Below, piece after piece: positions 1 through 6,699 of a stretch of 12,646 nucleotides of DNA. The DNA comes from Candidatus Peregrinibacteria bacterium (GTDB taxonomy: Bacteria > Patescibacteriota > Gracilibacteria > UBA1369 > LOWO2-01-FULL-3), in the NCBI GenBank assembly GCA_018664365.1, contig JABJOK010000062.1, positions 1 to 12,646 on the forward strand. The letters are read 5' to 3'. How positions within the stretch are numbered: position 1 is the stretch's first letter; every line of letters begins with the position of its first letter. Below the pieces are notes generated by a model, which saw only the letters and a list, made by a program, of their open reading frames with translations, made no database searches and was not told where the DNA came from. The position numbers and the translations under genes were made by a program.

Positions 1-1
1 A

Positions 2-190
2 GTTAATATAAATGAATTTTTTAAAGAAATTATTAATGATCTCGATACCAAAAATTTACATTTAACAACAAATAAAGATGAACTAACTTTAGTAGTTAGA
101 AAAAATTTATTCAAAAGATGCATTAATAATCTAATATCTAATGGCTTAACTTATGGTAAAAATGTTTATATAAATCTAAAATCCTCTTCA
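2..190 (+). CDS. Partial sensor histidine kinase fragment, probably foreign sequence at the contig end
   Basis: An open plus-strand frame enters at base 2. It reads through an N-box-like motif (NLISNGLTYG, bases about 128-157) preceded by FKRCIN and followed by KNVYINLK. The pattern NL-x-x-N-x-x-x-Y-G is typical of the ATP-binding domain of EnvZ-type histidine kinases, where the second Asn helps coordinate Mg-ATP. The same frame runs to a stop at 233-235, but beyond about base 185 it is only the antisense of the pilin-like gene on the other strand. The ATPase G-boxes expected downstream are missing. The stretch is visibly more AT-rich than the rest of the window, and all minus-strand frames in bases 1-165 are broken by stops. 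I read it as a kinase fragment joined to the pilin locus by a chimeric assembly or a recent rearrangement. The kinase assignment is fairly good; the foreign origin is inference. Confidence 0.5.
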
Positions 191-393
191 AATCTTTTAA
201 CTGCATCTTCGAAACAAGATTCTGCAAAATTATAGATCAATTGATCTGAATTCGTATTTAGATAACTGTAGTTATTTGAAATATTTGTTTCTGAAATACC
301 TAATACAATGAGTACAAGAGTTGCTGATATCACTAGCATGCTTATTAATGCGACTGATCCTTTTTTATTCTTCATTGGGTTTTGGTTTTCCAT
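166..393 (-). pseudogene. PilX/GspK-like minor pilin N-terminus, truncated at the contig-end junction
   Basis: The 75-residue product starts with a short charged leader (ENQNPMKNKKG) followed by a hydrophobic segment of about 20 residues (SVALISMLVISATLVLIVLG). Next comes a polar helix ending in AESCFEDAVKRFEED. That is the usual shape of PilX/GspK-like minor pilins: a membrane helix, then an amphipathic helix with a conserved Glu-Ser-Cys segment. Family members normally continue for roughly 50 or more residues into a small Cys-containing globular domain. Here the frame closes after only three more residues (RFI), exactly where the DNA changes to the AT-rich kinase-like sequence. The start is ATG at 393, one base after the stop of the upstream GspJ-like gene. 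It is the last gene of the pilus cluster. The native gene was probably intact and longer, and the truncation may be an assembly artefact. Confidence 0.6.
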
Positions 394-394
394 T

Positions 395-910
395 TTATTG
401 CCTAAGGGCTACTGACGTATGGGCCTTTATCACTTGAGCCTGACTTAGGTCTACTACCGTTTTTGGCTCAAATTCTGCATCAACCACTACTTGGTCTGGA
501 GCCTTGTCATAGGTTATTTTTTGAAATCTAAGTTTTGTGCACTTAACTGTTGCTGAATTCAGCTTAATCGCAGCTGAACTTCCCTCTCTTATGTATAAAT
601 CCTCATCTGATAGATAAAATCTAGTAGGATTTGTTGATGCCGTTGCTGTCACTAACTCTAATTCACCATTGTCATTATCAAAAGTACTTCCGCTATCATC
701 AATGCTCTCTGCTGTTCTAATTGCATATGATATTTTCTCGGTAAACAAAGTTACTCCAGACTGAATTTCATGAATATTCTCAGATTGTCTTCCTACATTC
801 ATTACCTGAAGAGCGAAACTCATCATTGCAGTTAGTGCAATTCCAATAATTGCGAAATAAAAAATTATTTCTATAAGAGTGAATCCTTTATTTGTATTCA
901 AAATCTTCAT
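395..910 (-). CDS. GspJ/PilW-like pseudopilin with type IV prepilin leader
   Basis: This is a 171-residue prepilin-type protein. The leader MKILNTNKG ends in the processing Gly, followed by FTLIEIIFYFAIIGIAL. That is the class III signal cut by prepilin peptidase between Gly and Phe, with the Glu at mature position 5 that is needed for pilus assembly. The rest is a polar, beta-rich pseudopilin head. Length, the FTLIEII opening and the early helix motif (QSGVTLFTEKISYAIRTAESI) fit GspJ/PilW-type minor pilins. The start ATG overlaps the stop of the preceding propeller-pilin gene by four bases (ATGA), implying translational coupling. In GspH-I-J-K systems the J-type subunit sits in the pilus-tip complex that primes assembly. 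The family call rests on signature and gene order, not on an alignment. Confidence 0.75.
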   Translation of the reverse strand: MKILNTNKGFTLIEIIFYFAIIGIALTAMMSFALQVMNVGRQSENIHEIQSGVTLFTEKISYAIRTAESIDDSGSTFDNDNGELELVTATASTNPTRFYLSDEDLYIREGSSAAIKLNSATVKCTKLRFQKITYDKAPDQVVVDAEFEPKTVVDLSQAQVIKAHTSVALRQ

Positions 911-2757
911 GGTGTGTAATTGATTGTTACGCTTTGGATTGCTGGGCTTGTTACCCCATCAGAATCTATATCTGCCTTGAACTGAACGTACTGCGTTCCA
1001 CTTCCCGGAGATGTAACTACTGGAGTTCTTGATGTCTCATAGTAGGTACTATTTGTTCCGTCAGGCCCCACCCATGTTTCGCTTTCAAGCCCTTCTTCAC
1101 TTGATGATGTTCTTAGTTGAAACCTAATGTCTCCACCTGGAACTTCTGTGTGTTCCCATTCAATATAATTAAATCTGGTACTAGCACTTCCTGTATTATA
1201 AATATCTGAGATATAGTCTCCGCTTGTAACTGAACTAACTTCTGTTGTTCCAATGATTACTAATCCCCTGTTACTTGTGTTTGTTGATATGTACACATAG
1301 TCTCCATCCGTATCGATTCCAGTTCCTTTTCCTTCTATATCAAGATTGTAAGTAAGACTTGGAGCAGATGGATTTGAAATATTTACTGATGCTAGCCCGG
1401 AATTTGTTGAATTTAGAGCTGCGTATAAATATTCTCCATCAATAGCTATGTCTTCAATTTCACCACCAACATCTAATGATGTTATTTCTGATGGGGATTC
1501 AATATTTGAGATATCAATGATATGAAGTGAGTCATCAGAATCCTCAGTTCCGACATATAGAATTGTTCCTTGTCTTACTATCGAGTTAATTTCTTCTCCA
1601 ACATCCATTGAGGTTATTTTATCTACTTCACTCAAGTTACTTATGTCTCCAATATGAAGTGCATCACTATCATCATCGATTCCTACAAATGCATAATCTC
1701 CATAGAGTTCTATTACATGAACATCATCATTAAAGTCTTCAATTTCGGTCAATATTGGAAAGGATTTATTTGTCACATCGTATATGAGCATGCTGTACCA
1801 GTCCCAGTCTGAACCTATAAATAAATTATTATCATCATCTACAGTTGGTTTATTCCCGTAATGTCCAATAAACCATCCTGCCTCCCAATCTGCACTATTT
1901 GGATTTGAAACATCCACAATTGCTAGTCCTGTAAGCCAACTCTGAACTCCCATATAAATATAATCTCCTTTTTTAAACACATACCGTCCTTTTCCTCCTA
2001 CAAATTCGTCACTTGTTTCAGATGGACTTGATGGGTTTGAAATATTTATAATGCTTAGCCCATTCCAAGTTGAATTAACTGCAAGGTATGCGTAATTCCC
2101 ATCTATCACAACATCATTACCATGCTTTCCTACATTTGCTGAACTGAAAAATTCGCTCGGGACTGCTAGTTCATTGAGTCGTATCTCACAATTATCAACC
2201 GGAGGCCCATCAATCACAAATGACTGAGTGCTTCCGTGAGTTCCTGATTCCCACTCTGTACAGGTTGTCCTGATCAAATCGTCACCTTTCCAATCCGTAA
2301 CATATGATGAAAGCTCAACTGATTTCGGAATTACTCCTCCCTCAAGCCATTCTATTTCAACTATTACCTTTTTAACATCGGGGTCAAAAAATGTTCCTGA
2401 ATCTTCATCAATATTTCCTGACTCGTCACTATAGACATCAGAGACATTGATAGTTCTATCATAAAAGCTATCAACCGCTTCTGGAGCCACAATGAAGCTC
2501 CATTCACCACTGTCGAGCTGCAGTCCATGGTCGCCATTTGCTAGTGACAAAAAGCTTTTGTCTGCGATATTTCGTGACACCTCTAGTCCCTCCTGGGCAT
2601 AAAGAAGCGCTTCTTGATTTGTACTTATCGTAATGTCTCTATGCATGGTGTCTATAGACATGTATAGAATACCAACTGTAACTATTGAGAACATTGCTAG
2701 TGCAAGCAGCACTTCTATGATCGAGAATCCTTTTTGATTTTTTAGCTTTCTAAACAT
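907..2757 (-). CDS. Large GspI/PilV-like minor pilin with C-terminal seven-bladed LVIVD beta-propeller
   Basis: I take the ATG at 2757, one base after the GspH-like stop, giving 616 residues with a normal 10-residue leader (MFRKLKNQKG). An upstream in-frame ATG at 2778 would give 623 residues and a longer leader; the numbering here follows 623. After the cleavage site comes FSIIEVLLALAMF with Glu5, then a PilV/GspI-like helix (EALLYAQEGLEVSRNIA). Residues about 75-200 form a pilin-type head. Residues about 221-510 hold seven tandem LVIVD-type repeats of about 44 residues, with recurring cores such as GNYAYLAV...GLSIINISNPSSPS. That is the blade count of a closed seven-bladed propeller. Residues about 520-623 form a beta-sandwich-like module (ETWVGPDGTNSTYY, TQYVQFKADI) ending in TINYTP. 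Ordinary members of this pilin class are about 120-200 residues. Position among minor pilins suggests an adhesive tip subunit; the ligand is unknown. Confidence 0.8.
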   Translation of the reverse strand: MFRKLKNQKGFSIIEVLLALAMFSIVTVGILYMSIDTMHRDITISTNQEALLYAQEGLEVSRNIADKSFLSLANGDHGLQLDSGEWSFIVAPEAVDSFYDRTINVSDVYSDESGNIDEDSGTFFDPDVKKVIVEIEWLEGGVIPKSVELSSYVTDWKGDDLIRTTCTEWESGTHGSTQSFVIDGPPVDNCEIRLNELAVPSEFFSSANVGKHGNDVVIDGNYAYLAVNSTWNGLSIINISNPSSPSETSDEFVGGKGRYVFKKGDYIYMGVQSWLTGLAIVDVSNPNSADWEAGWFIGHYGNKPTVDDDNNLFIGSDWDWYSMLIYDVTNKSFPILTEIEDFNDDVHVIELYGDYAFVGIDDDSDALHIGDISNLSEVDKITSMDVGEEINSIVRQGTILYVGTEDSDDSLHIIDISNIESPSEITSLDVGGEIEDIAIDGEYLYAALNSTNSGLASVNISNPSAPSLTYNLDIEGKGTGIDTDGDYVYISTNTSNRGLVIIGTTEVSSVTSGDYISDIYNTGSASTRFNYIEWEHTEVPGGDIRFQLRTSSSEEGLESETWVGPDGTNSTYYETSRTPVVTSPGSGTQYVQFKADIDSDGVTSPAIQSVTINYTP

Positions 2758-2758
2758 A

Positions 2759-3223
2759 TTAATAGTTAACGGTCCCAAGTCGGGTTATTTCAATTTCGAC
2801 AGTTTTGTTTGCTTGATCAGACTGGAATTCAAGTGTTCCAAAATCTGAGGTATTACCTTTTGGAGCGTCAAAAACAATGTCGCTTCCTCCTCCATTTAAA
2901 CTGATATTTTGAATCTGCATTGTTGCAGATAGTTCATATTCGTAGTTAAGATCTGCTCCTTCGACAAATGAAGTCCCCTCAAATATTGTGAATGAATCTG
3001 TTTCTAAATGGATGCCATGGGATGTGTCATTAAGTCCTGCGTTTGCACTTGTATGTGCAAGCCTTAGATGTCCCACAAATTGTTCTACCTGTGAATTGAT
3101 ATCAGCTCTAACTTGAGAGCTTTGTGAATAAAGAACACTCAATCCTACTGATATCGCCAAAATTGCTACAACTAGCATTATCTCTATTAGTGTCATTCCT
3201 TTTTGTGACTCTGATGATTTCAT
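2759..3223 (-). CDS. GspH/FimT-like pseudopilin
   Basis: This is a 154-residue prepilin-like protein. The leader MKSSESQKG is followed by MTLIEIMLVVAILAISVGLSVL, a class III prepilin signal with the processing Gly, a methionine at mature position 1 and the conserved Glu at position 5. Met at position 1 is tolerated in this family. The next helix (INSQVEQFVGHLRLAHTSANAG) resembles the GspH/FimT signature of a helix followed by a small beta domain, and the length fits. The ATG shares one base with the pilC stop (TAATG), so the two are probably translationally coupled. The gene sits first in an H-I-J-K/X-like block, which supports a minor (tip or initiation complex) subunit rather than the major pilin. 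No obvious major pilin gene or prepilin peptidase is present in the window. Confidence 0.75.
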   Translation of the reverse strand: MKSSESQKGMTLIEIMLVVAILAISVGLSVLYSQSSQVRADINSQVEQFVGHLRLAHTSANAGLNDTSHGIHLETDSFTIFEGTSFVEGADLNYEYELSATMQIQNISLNGGGSDIVFDAPKGNTSDFGTLEFQSDQANKTVEIEITRLGTVNY

Positions 3224-4437
3224 TATTGTCCTAGTAAGTTTGGTAATTGATAGATTGGCATGATAATTGATAAGGCAATTCCTCCTACCATTACTGCCAT
3301 TAGTACTAATAAAAATGGCTCAATAAGTGTAGATATATTTCTTGTCTTTGAGTCGACAACTCCTTCGTAAAGCTCTGCGAGCCTTTTAGTAGCGACTTCC
3401 ATTGATCCTGTCTTTTCACCAATGAACATCATTTTAGTGGCCATGTCTGGAAATAATTTCTCATATCCTTCAAAACTTTCTCCTAAGTGTCCTCCCTGTT
3501 CTACTTTTTCTGAAGCCTCTTTAATCGCCTTCCCGTACATGCTGTTTCCGATCATTCTTCCTGTTATCTCCAGAGAGTCTGTAATTGGCACTCCTGTTTG
3601 AAGTAGAGAATTAAGAGTTCTAGAGAAACGCGCTAGATTTCCAGCGATTATGATTCCTCCAAATATTGGTGTATATATCGCTACCTTGTGCCAAAATGGT
3701 TTTAAAAATTTAACTTTGAAAATTGTAATTAGGAAGGCTACCGTTCCAATTCCAATAGCAGCAGCAAGAAGTGTATGATTTCCTATAAAACCACTTAATG
3801 CGATCAATATTCTTGTTGGAAGAGGAAGAACGATATCGAATTTACCAAAAATTGATGTAATTTTGGGCATAATAAATACCACTATCCCAATTGCCATGAC
3901 TACAGTTAAACAGATGATCACTATTGGATAGATCATTGCTCCAACTATCTTTTTCCTTGTTTCGTATTCTTTTTCAAGTTGTCTATCCAAGTAGACAAGT
4001 GTCTTCTCAAGATTTCCACTCTCCTCTCCTGTTTGAATCATGTTTATGAAGAGGTCCGAAAAGATGTAATTATATTTACGAAGACTGTTTGCTAGAGTTT
4101 GTCCCGAGCGGATCATCTCAATAATATCCTCGTACATAGATTTTACATTTTTCTTTGAGGCTTGATTGGCAAGAATTTCGAGAGACTCTGTAACAGTGAT
4201 TCCTACCTTTATCATTGTTGCTAGATTCTTTGTGAATAACATTTTTTCCTGAAAAGAAAGGCTTGGCTTGAATGTAAAATAAAACCTTCCTTTGGCTTTT
4301 TCTGTAACTGAAATTACAATTTTATCTGGAAACTCTTCACGAACTTTCTTAAGTGCAACCTCACGGCTTGAAGAATCTATAAAACCAGTATTCTTTCGTC
4401 CATTATCATCTGTTACTACGTATTCGTATTTAGCCAT
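3223..4437 (-). CDS. pilC: Type IV pilus/type II secretion inner-membrane platform protein PilC (GspF family)
   Basis: The 404-residue product has the duplicated GspF fold. The first cytoplasmic repeat is at about 68-165 (FTKNLATMIKVGITVTESL, then TGEESGNLEKTL), and the second at about 271-365 (FSRTLNSLLQTGVPITDSL, then GEKTGSMEVA). Three hydrophobic membrane segments lie at about 165-190, 220-240 and 371-394, as expected for PilC. The N-terminus (MAKYEYVVTDDNGRKNTGFI) is the usual short beta domain. PilC forms the membrane platform that the PilB motor rotates or pushes to insert pilins. It lies 30 bases downstream of pilB; that gap contains a small GC-rich hairpin and no convincing Shine-Dalgarno sequence. 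Length and motifs are complete. Confidence 0.93.
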   Translation of the reverse strand: MAKYEYVVTDDNGRKNTGFIDSSSREVALKKVREEFPDKIVISVTEKAKGRFYFTFKPSLSFQEKMLFTKNLATMIKVGITVTESLEILANQASKKNVKSMYEDIIEMIRSGQTLANSLRKYNYIFSDLFINMIQTGEESGNLEKTLVYLDRQLEKEYETRKKIVGAMIYPIVIICLTVVMAIGIVVFIMPKITSIFGKFDIVLPLPTRILIALSGFIGNHTLLAAAIGIGTVAFLITIFKVKFLKPFWHKVAIYTPIFGGIIIAGNLARFSRTLNSLLQTGVPITDSLEITGRMIGNSMYGKAIKEASEKVEQGGHLGESFEGYEKLFPDMATKMMFIGEKTGSMEVATKRLAELYEGVVDSKTRNISTLIEPFLLVLMAVMVGGIALSIIMPIYQLPNLLGQ

Positions 4438-4467
4438 TTTGTTTTTGGTGGCACCTTCGGCGCGCTA

Positions 4468-6192
4468 TTAAGTTCTCATTACTCTAAGTATTTCTTCAAG
4501 GGTTGTCTTTCCTGCAATGACTTTCTCAAGTCCATCCTGGAACATTGTTATCACTCCCTCTTTTATTGCTTGATCCTCAATGTCTTTAGAAGACCCATTC
4601 TCTAAAAGTATTTTTCTTATTCCATCACTAACTTCCATAACTTCAGCAATTGAGAGACGTCCTTTGTATCCAGTATTCCCACAAGTACCGCAGCCTTCTC
4701 CCTTGTATAAAGTTATAGTATTATCAACAACCTTCCCTTCAAGTTCAGGTTTTACTTTTATTAAATATTCTATGATCTGCTCTAGATCCTTTGTAAAACT
4801 CTGTTTCTTCGCAATCTCATTGATTTGATCCATTTTTACCTTGTATTCAACTTTGCACTTTGAGCAAATTGTTCTAATCAGTCTTTGAGCCAGTACCATT
4901 TTGGCAGTAGCCCCAAGTAGGAATGGCTCAACTCCCATCTCAGCCATACGTGGCAGAGTAGAAGCCGCATCATTTGTATGAAGTGTTGCAAGCACCAAGT
5001 GACCTGTTAAGGCTGCATTCACCGCAATATCAGCTGTTTCCTCATCACGAATTTCCCCGACCATTATGATGTCTGGATCCTGACGAAGTAGTGACCTTAG
5101 TCCTGCTGCGAATGTTAAATGTGCTTTGTTATTTACCTGAATCTGGTTAACTCCCTCTAATCTGTACTCGATCGGATCCTCAATAGTTGAGATGTTTACC
5201 TCTGGAGAATTAAGAAGTTTAAGTATCGAATATAGAGTTGTTGTTTTTCCTGAACCTGTTGGTCCAGTAACAAGAAGTATTCCGTTAGTTTTTAGTATAT
5301 CCCGCTTCACTATGTCTAAATTCTTGGCACTGTATCCAAGTGACTCAAGATCTAACTCCTGATTTGTTGAAGTTAAAAGACGCATTACAGTCTTTTCTCC
5401 GTCATATGTAGGAAGTATTGAAACACGAAGTGTTATCTCGTTATTTTCAAGTTCAATCTTGAAGCGTCCATCTTGAGCAGCACGATGTTCATCTGTTCTT
5501 AAGCTTGCAAGTACTTTTACACGTGTAGTTAAAAGATCAATTACTGCGATCGGCAACTCCGCAATTGTTTGCAGCATTCCATCTACACGGTATCTAACTA
5601 TTACAAACTCCTTATGTGGCTCAATATGAATATCCGATGCATTATTTTGAAATGCAAATAGGATGATTGTATCTAATATTTTTGCAGCATCTTTGAGTGA
5701 CTCTATTTTCGTAGGATCCTCAAGTGCTCCTTTTAAAAGTTTATTAAACTTCTCGTTCACATCTTTGTTGTAGGCTTTAAGTGAAGCCTTGATATCTTTT
5801 TCTGTTGCGTAATGAGCAGATATTGTTAGTCCCGTTTTCTTTTCTAATGCACCAAGTAATTCAAAATTCTGAGGGTCGTTTGTGGCAACTTTCAACTCCA
5901 TTGCATTCTTTTCGAATGGAATGACAAGCTGGTGAGATGCAAGTGCGTATGGCACTACATGTAGAAGTGGTTCTGGGATAACCTTATCTGATACCTTAAC
6001 AAAAGGGCTTTCATACATTTCGGCAATAACAGCTCCAAGTTTTTCATCAGGAATAATCTCTCTTTCGAAAAGAGCTTGCTCAAGGGTTATATTCTGCGTT
6101 TTTGCGTGATCAACAAGGCTTTTCAGGGTTTTCTCCTTAACTATCCCCTTTTCTACAAGAGCCTTTGCTAGTATTGCTTGATCTATGGCCAT
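4468..6192 (-). CDS. pilB: Type IV pilus assembly ATPase PilB (GspE family)
   Basis: The 574-residue hexameric motor ATPase powers pilin extrusion from the cytoplasmic face. Residues 1-140 form the MshEN/T2SSE N-terminal domain. The catalytic core follows. The Walker A motif is GPTGSGKTT at 310-318 with Lys316. An Asp-box sits at EDPIE (338-342). The Walker B region (LLRQDPDIIMVGEIRD) ends near 383, and the His-box GHLVLATLHTND is at 397-408. Two Cys pairs (C443/C446 and C501/C504) form the zinc site typical of PilB/GspE and absent from retraction ATPases such as PilT, so this is the assembly motor. It is the first gene of the minus-strand pilus operon. The start has no clear Shine-Dalgarno sequence, and the predicted transcript leader is only about 20 bases. 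Complete length. Confidence 0.95.
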   Translation of the reverse strand: MAIDQAILAKALVEKGIVKEKTLKSLVDHAKTQNITLEQALFEREIIPDEKLGAVIAEMYESPFVKVSDKVIPEPLLHVVPYALASHQLVIPFEKNAMELKVATNDPQNFELLGALEKKTGLTISAHYATEKDIKASLKAYNKDVNEKFNKLLKGALEDPTKIESLKDAAKILDTIILFAFQNNASDIHIEPHKEFVIVRYRVDGMLQTIAELPIAVIDLLTTRVKVLASLRTDEHRAAQDGRFKIELENNEITLRVSILPTYDGEKTVMRLLTSTNQELDLESLGYSAKNLDIVKRDILKTNGILLVTGPTGSGKTTTLYSILKLLNSPEVNISTIEDPIEYRLEGVNQIQVNNKAHLTFAAGLRSLLRQDPDIIMVGEIRDEETADIAVNAALTGHLVLATLHTNDAASTLPRMAEMGVEPFLLGATAKMVLAQRLIRTICSKCKVEYKVKMDQINEIAKKQSFTKDLEQIIEYLIKVKPELEGKVVDNTITLYKGEGCGTCGNTGYKGRLSIAEVMEVSDGIRKILLENGSSKDIEDQAIKEGVITMFQDGLEKVIAGKTTLEEILRVMRT

Positions 6193-6218
6193 GCGTTTTT
6201 GTTTTTATATTTCCTAAT

Positions 6219-6227
6219 ATTATACCA
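6219..6227 (-). promoter_or_regulatory. Extended -10 promoter for the pilus operon
   Basis: On the minus strand the sequence TGGTATAAT is a perfect TATAAT hexamer with the extended TGn element, about 27 bases upstream of the pilB ATG. No good -35 hexamer is visible at the normal spacing, which is acceptable for an extended -10 promoter. A 12-base inverted repeat (CCATT-TT-AATGG, 6225-6236) overlaps its upstream edge and could be an operator. The promoter call rests on sequence only. Confidence 0.6.
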
Positions 6228-6274
6228 TTAAAATGGCTTAAATAAAAGGGTTAAAGGGGTGTTCTAGGTTAGTA

Positions 6275-6300
6275 TTGACTTTGCTTGATTTTGATATACT
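6275..6300 (+). promoter_or_regulatory. Promoter of the trpR-trp operon
   Basis: An extended -10 element TGATATACT lies at 6292-6300, with a second overlapping TATACT at 6300-6305. A -35-like TTGACT at 6275-6280 is spaced 14 bases from the first -10 and 19 from the second, so neither pairing is ideal. The extended TG may compensate. Transcription would start around 6307-6312, leaving a leader of about 20 bases before the trpR ATG at 6330. Confidence 0.5.
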
Positions 6301-6315
6301 ATACTAGTGTACTAT
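6297..6315 (+). promoter_or_regulatory. Putative Trp-repressor operator overlapping the -10
   Basis: The stretch carries ACTAGT (6303-6308), the core half-site of the enterobacterial TrpR operator (consensus built on ACTAGT arms). It also has an imperfect inverted repeat ATACTAGTGTACTAT (6301-6315; 10 of 15 positions symmetric) and three TACTA copies at 6297, 6302 and 6310. It overlaps the -10 and start region, where bound repressor would block RNA polymerase. Only one arm matches the known operator well, and the DNA specificity of this TrpR is unknown. Confidence 0.35.
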
Positions 6316-6329
6316 TAAGCTAGAACGCT

Positions 6330-6596
6330 ATGGTTAATGCCAAATATTTAAAGGAATTGAGCGAAAGGATGGTCTCAATAAAGGAGCCAAAACTAATGGA
6401 ATCCTTTCTAAAGACAATTCTGACTCCTAAGGAGCTTGATGAAGTGGTTACTAGACTGCAGATTCTCAAGATGCTCAAGGATGGTGTTCCACAGAGAAAA
6501 ATCGCCTCTGATTTGGGTGTAAGCATTGGAACAATAAGCCGTGGTTCTAGGGAGATACAGTACGGAGATCAAAAAATTGCTAATTTTATTGGATGA
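6330..6596 (+). CDS. trpR: TrpR-family transcriptional repressor
   Basis: This 88-residue all-helical protein matches the TrpR core: LTPKELDEVVTRLQILKML (31-49) corresponds to the E. coli LTPDEREALGTRVRIVEEL region. The helix-turn-helix follows (PQRKIASDLGVSIGTISRGS, 54-73) with the ISRGS ending of the recognition helix. R42 and R71 match the Arg54 and Arg84 that bind tryptophan in E. coli. The position of Ser88, which contacts the ligand amino group, is Glu75 here. The protein lacks about 15-20 residues of the E. coli N-terminal arm. YerC/YecD-type relatives are an alternative, but the RGS motif and the location directly before the trp genes favour TrpR. It is the first gene of the operon, and its TGA overlaps the first possible ATG of the leader peptide. 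It has no clear Shine-Dalgarno sequence. Confidence 0.8.
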   Translation: MVNAKYLKELSERMVSIKEPKLMESFLKTILTPKELDEVVTRLQILKMLKDGVPQRKIASDLGVSIGTISRGSREIQYGDQKIANFIG

Positions 6597-6598
6597 TG

Positions 6599-6646
6599 AT
6601 GAATATTGCTTCGAAAATGTGGTGGTGGAATGAAGACCTGATGTAG
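6599..6646 (+). CDS. trpL: trp operon leader peptide with three tandem Trp codons
   Basis: The reading frame encodes M-N-I-A-S-K-M-W-W-W-N-E-D-L-M followed by TAG. Codons TGG TGG TGG occupy 6620-6628. Two further in-frame ATGs at 6593 and 6596 could start it two residues earlier, the first overlapping the trpR TGA, so translation may be coupled to trpR. No separate Shine-Dalgarno sequence is visible. A very short gene with consecutive Trp codons directly before a terminator and trpE is the hallmark of ribosome-mediated trp attenuation. The proteins of the operon contain no Trp at all, so a run of three by chance is unlikely. Expression is not shown by the sequence. Confidence 0.85.
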   Translation: MNIASKMWWWNEDLM

Positions 6647-6686
6647 GGACGTTTTTTCTTATCTGAAAGAGCTTCTCGGCATCGGG
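6637..6686 (+). promoter_or_regulatory. Antiterminator pairing of the trp attenuator
   Basis: CCTGATGT (6637-6644) can pair with GCATCGGG (6679-6686) as an uninterrupted 8-bp helix, including two G-U pairs. Across a small internal loop GAA (6632-6634) can also pair with TTC (6690-6692). The 3' strand is the loop and right arm of the terminator, so the two structures exclude each other. The 5' strand overlaps the last leader codons and reaches the T of the TAG. A ribosome stalled on the Trp codons (6620-6628) would leave it free, while one at the stop codon would cover it. Pairing was done by eye. Confidence 0.6.
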
Positions 6687-6699
6687 AAGTTCTTTTTTT
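6666..6699 (+). terminator. Intrinsic terminator acting as trp attenuator
   Basis: The arms are AGAGCTTCTCG (6668-6678) and CGGGAAGTTCT (6683-6693). They form 11 consecutive pairs (two G-U) closed by the loop GCAT, and A-U pairs extend the base of the stem. The right arm runs directly into TTTTTTT (6693-6699). It lies 20 bases past the leader stop and 21 bases before the trpE ATG, the standard position for an attenuator. It would end transcription after trpR when tryptophan is plentiful. Confidence 0.85.

Noticed and set aside
4441..4463. GC-rich hairpin between pilB and pilC as a terminator
   Set aside because: The stem is about five pairs (GCGCC-GAA-GGTGC on the minus strand) and is not followed by a T run. 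It is at most a processing or stability element.
4580..4828. Plus-strand open frame of 82 codons inside pilB, and similar frames opposite trpE, trpG, trpD and trpB
   Set aside because: They lie wholly within strongly supported genes on the other strand or another frame, have biased shadow-like composition, and show no motif or start signal.
6613..6656. A 1:2-type hairpin pairing AAAATGT (6614-6620) with ACGTTTT (6649-6655)
   Set aside because: It is AU-rich with a G-U pair and a 28-base loop, and it does not compete directly with the proposed antiterminator strand. I do not claim it as part of the switch.
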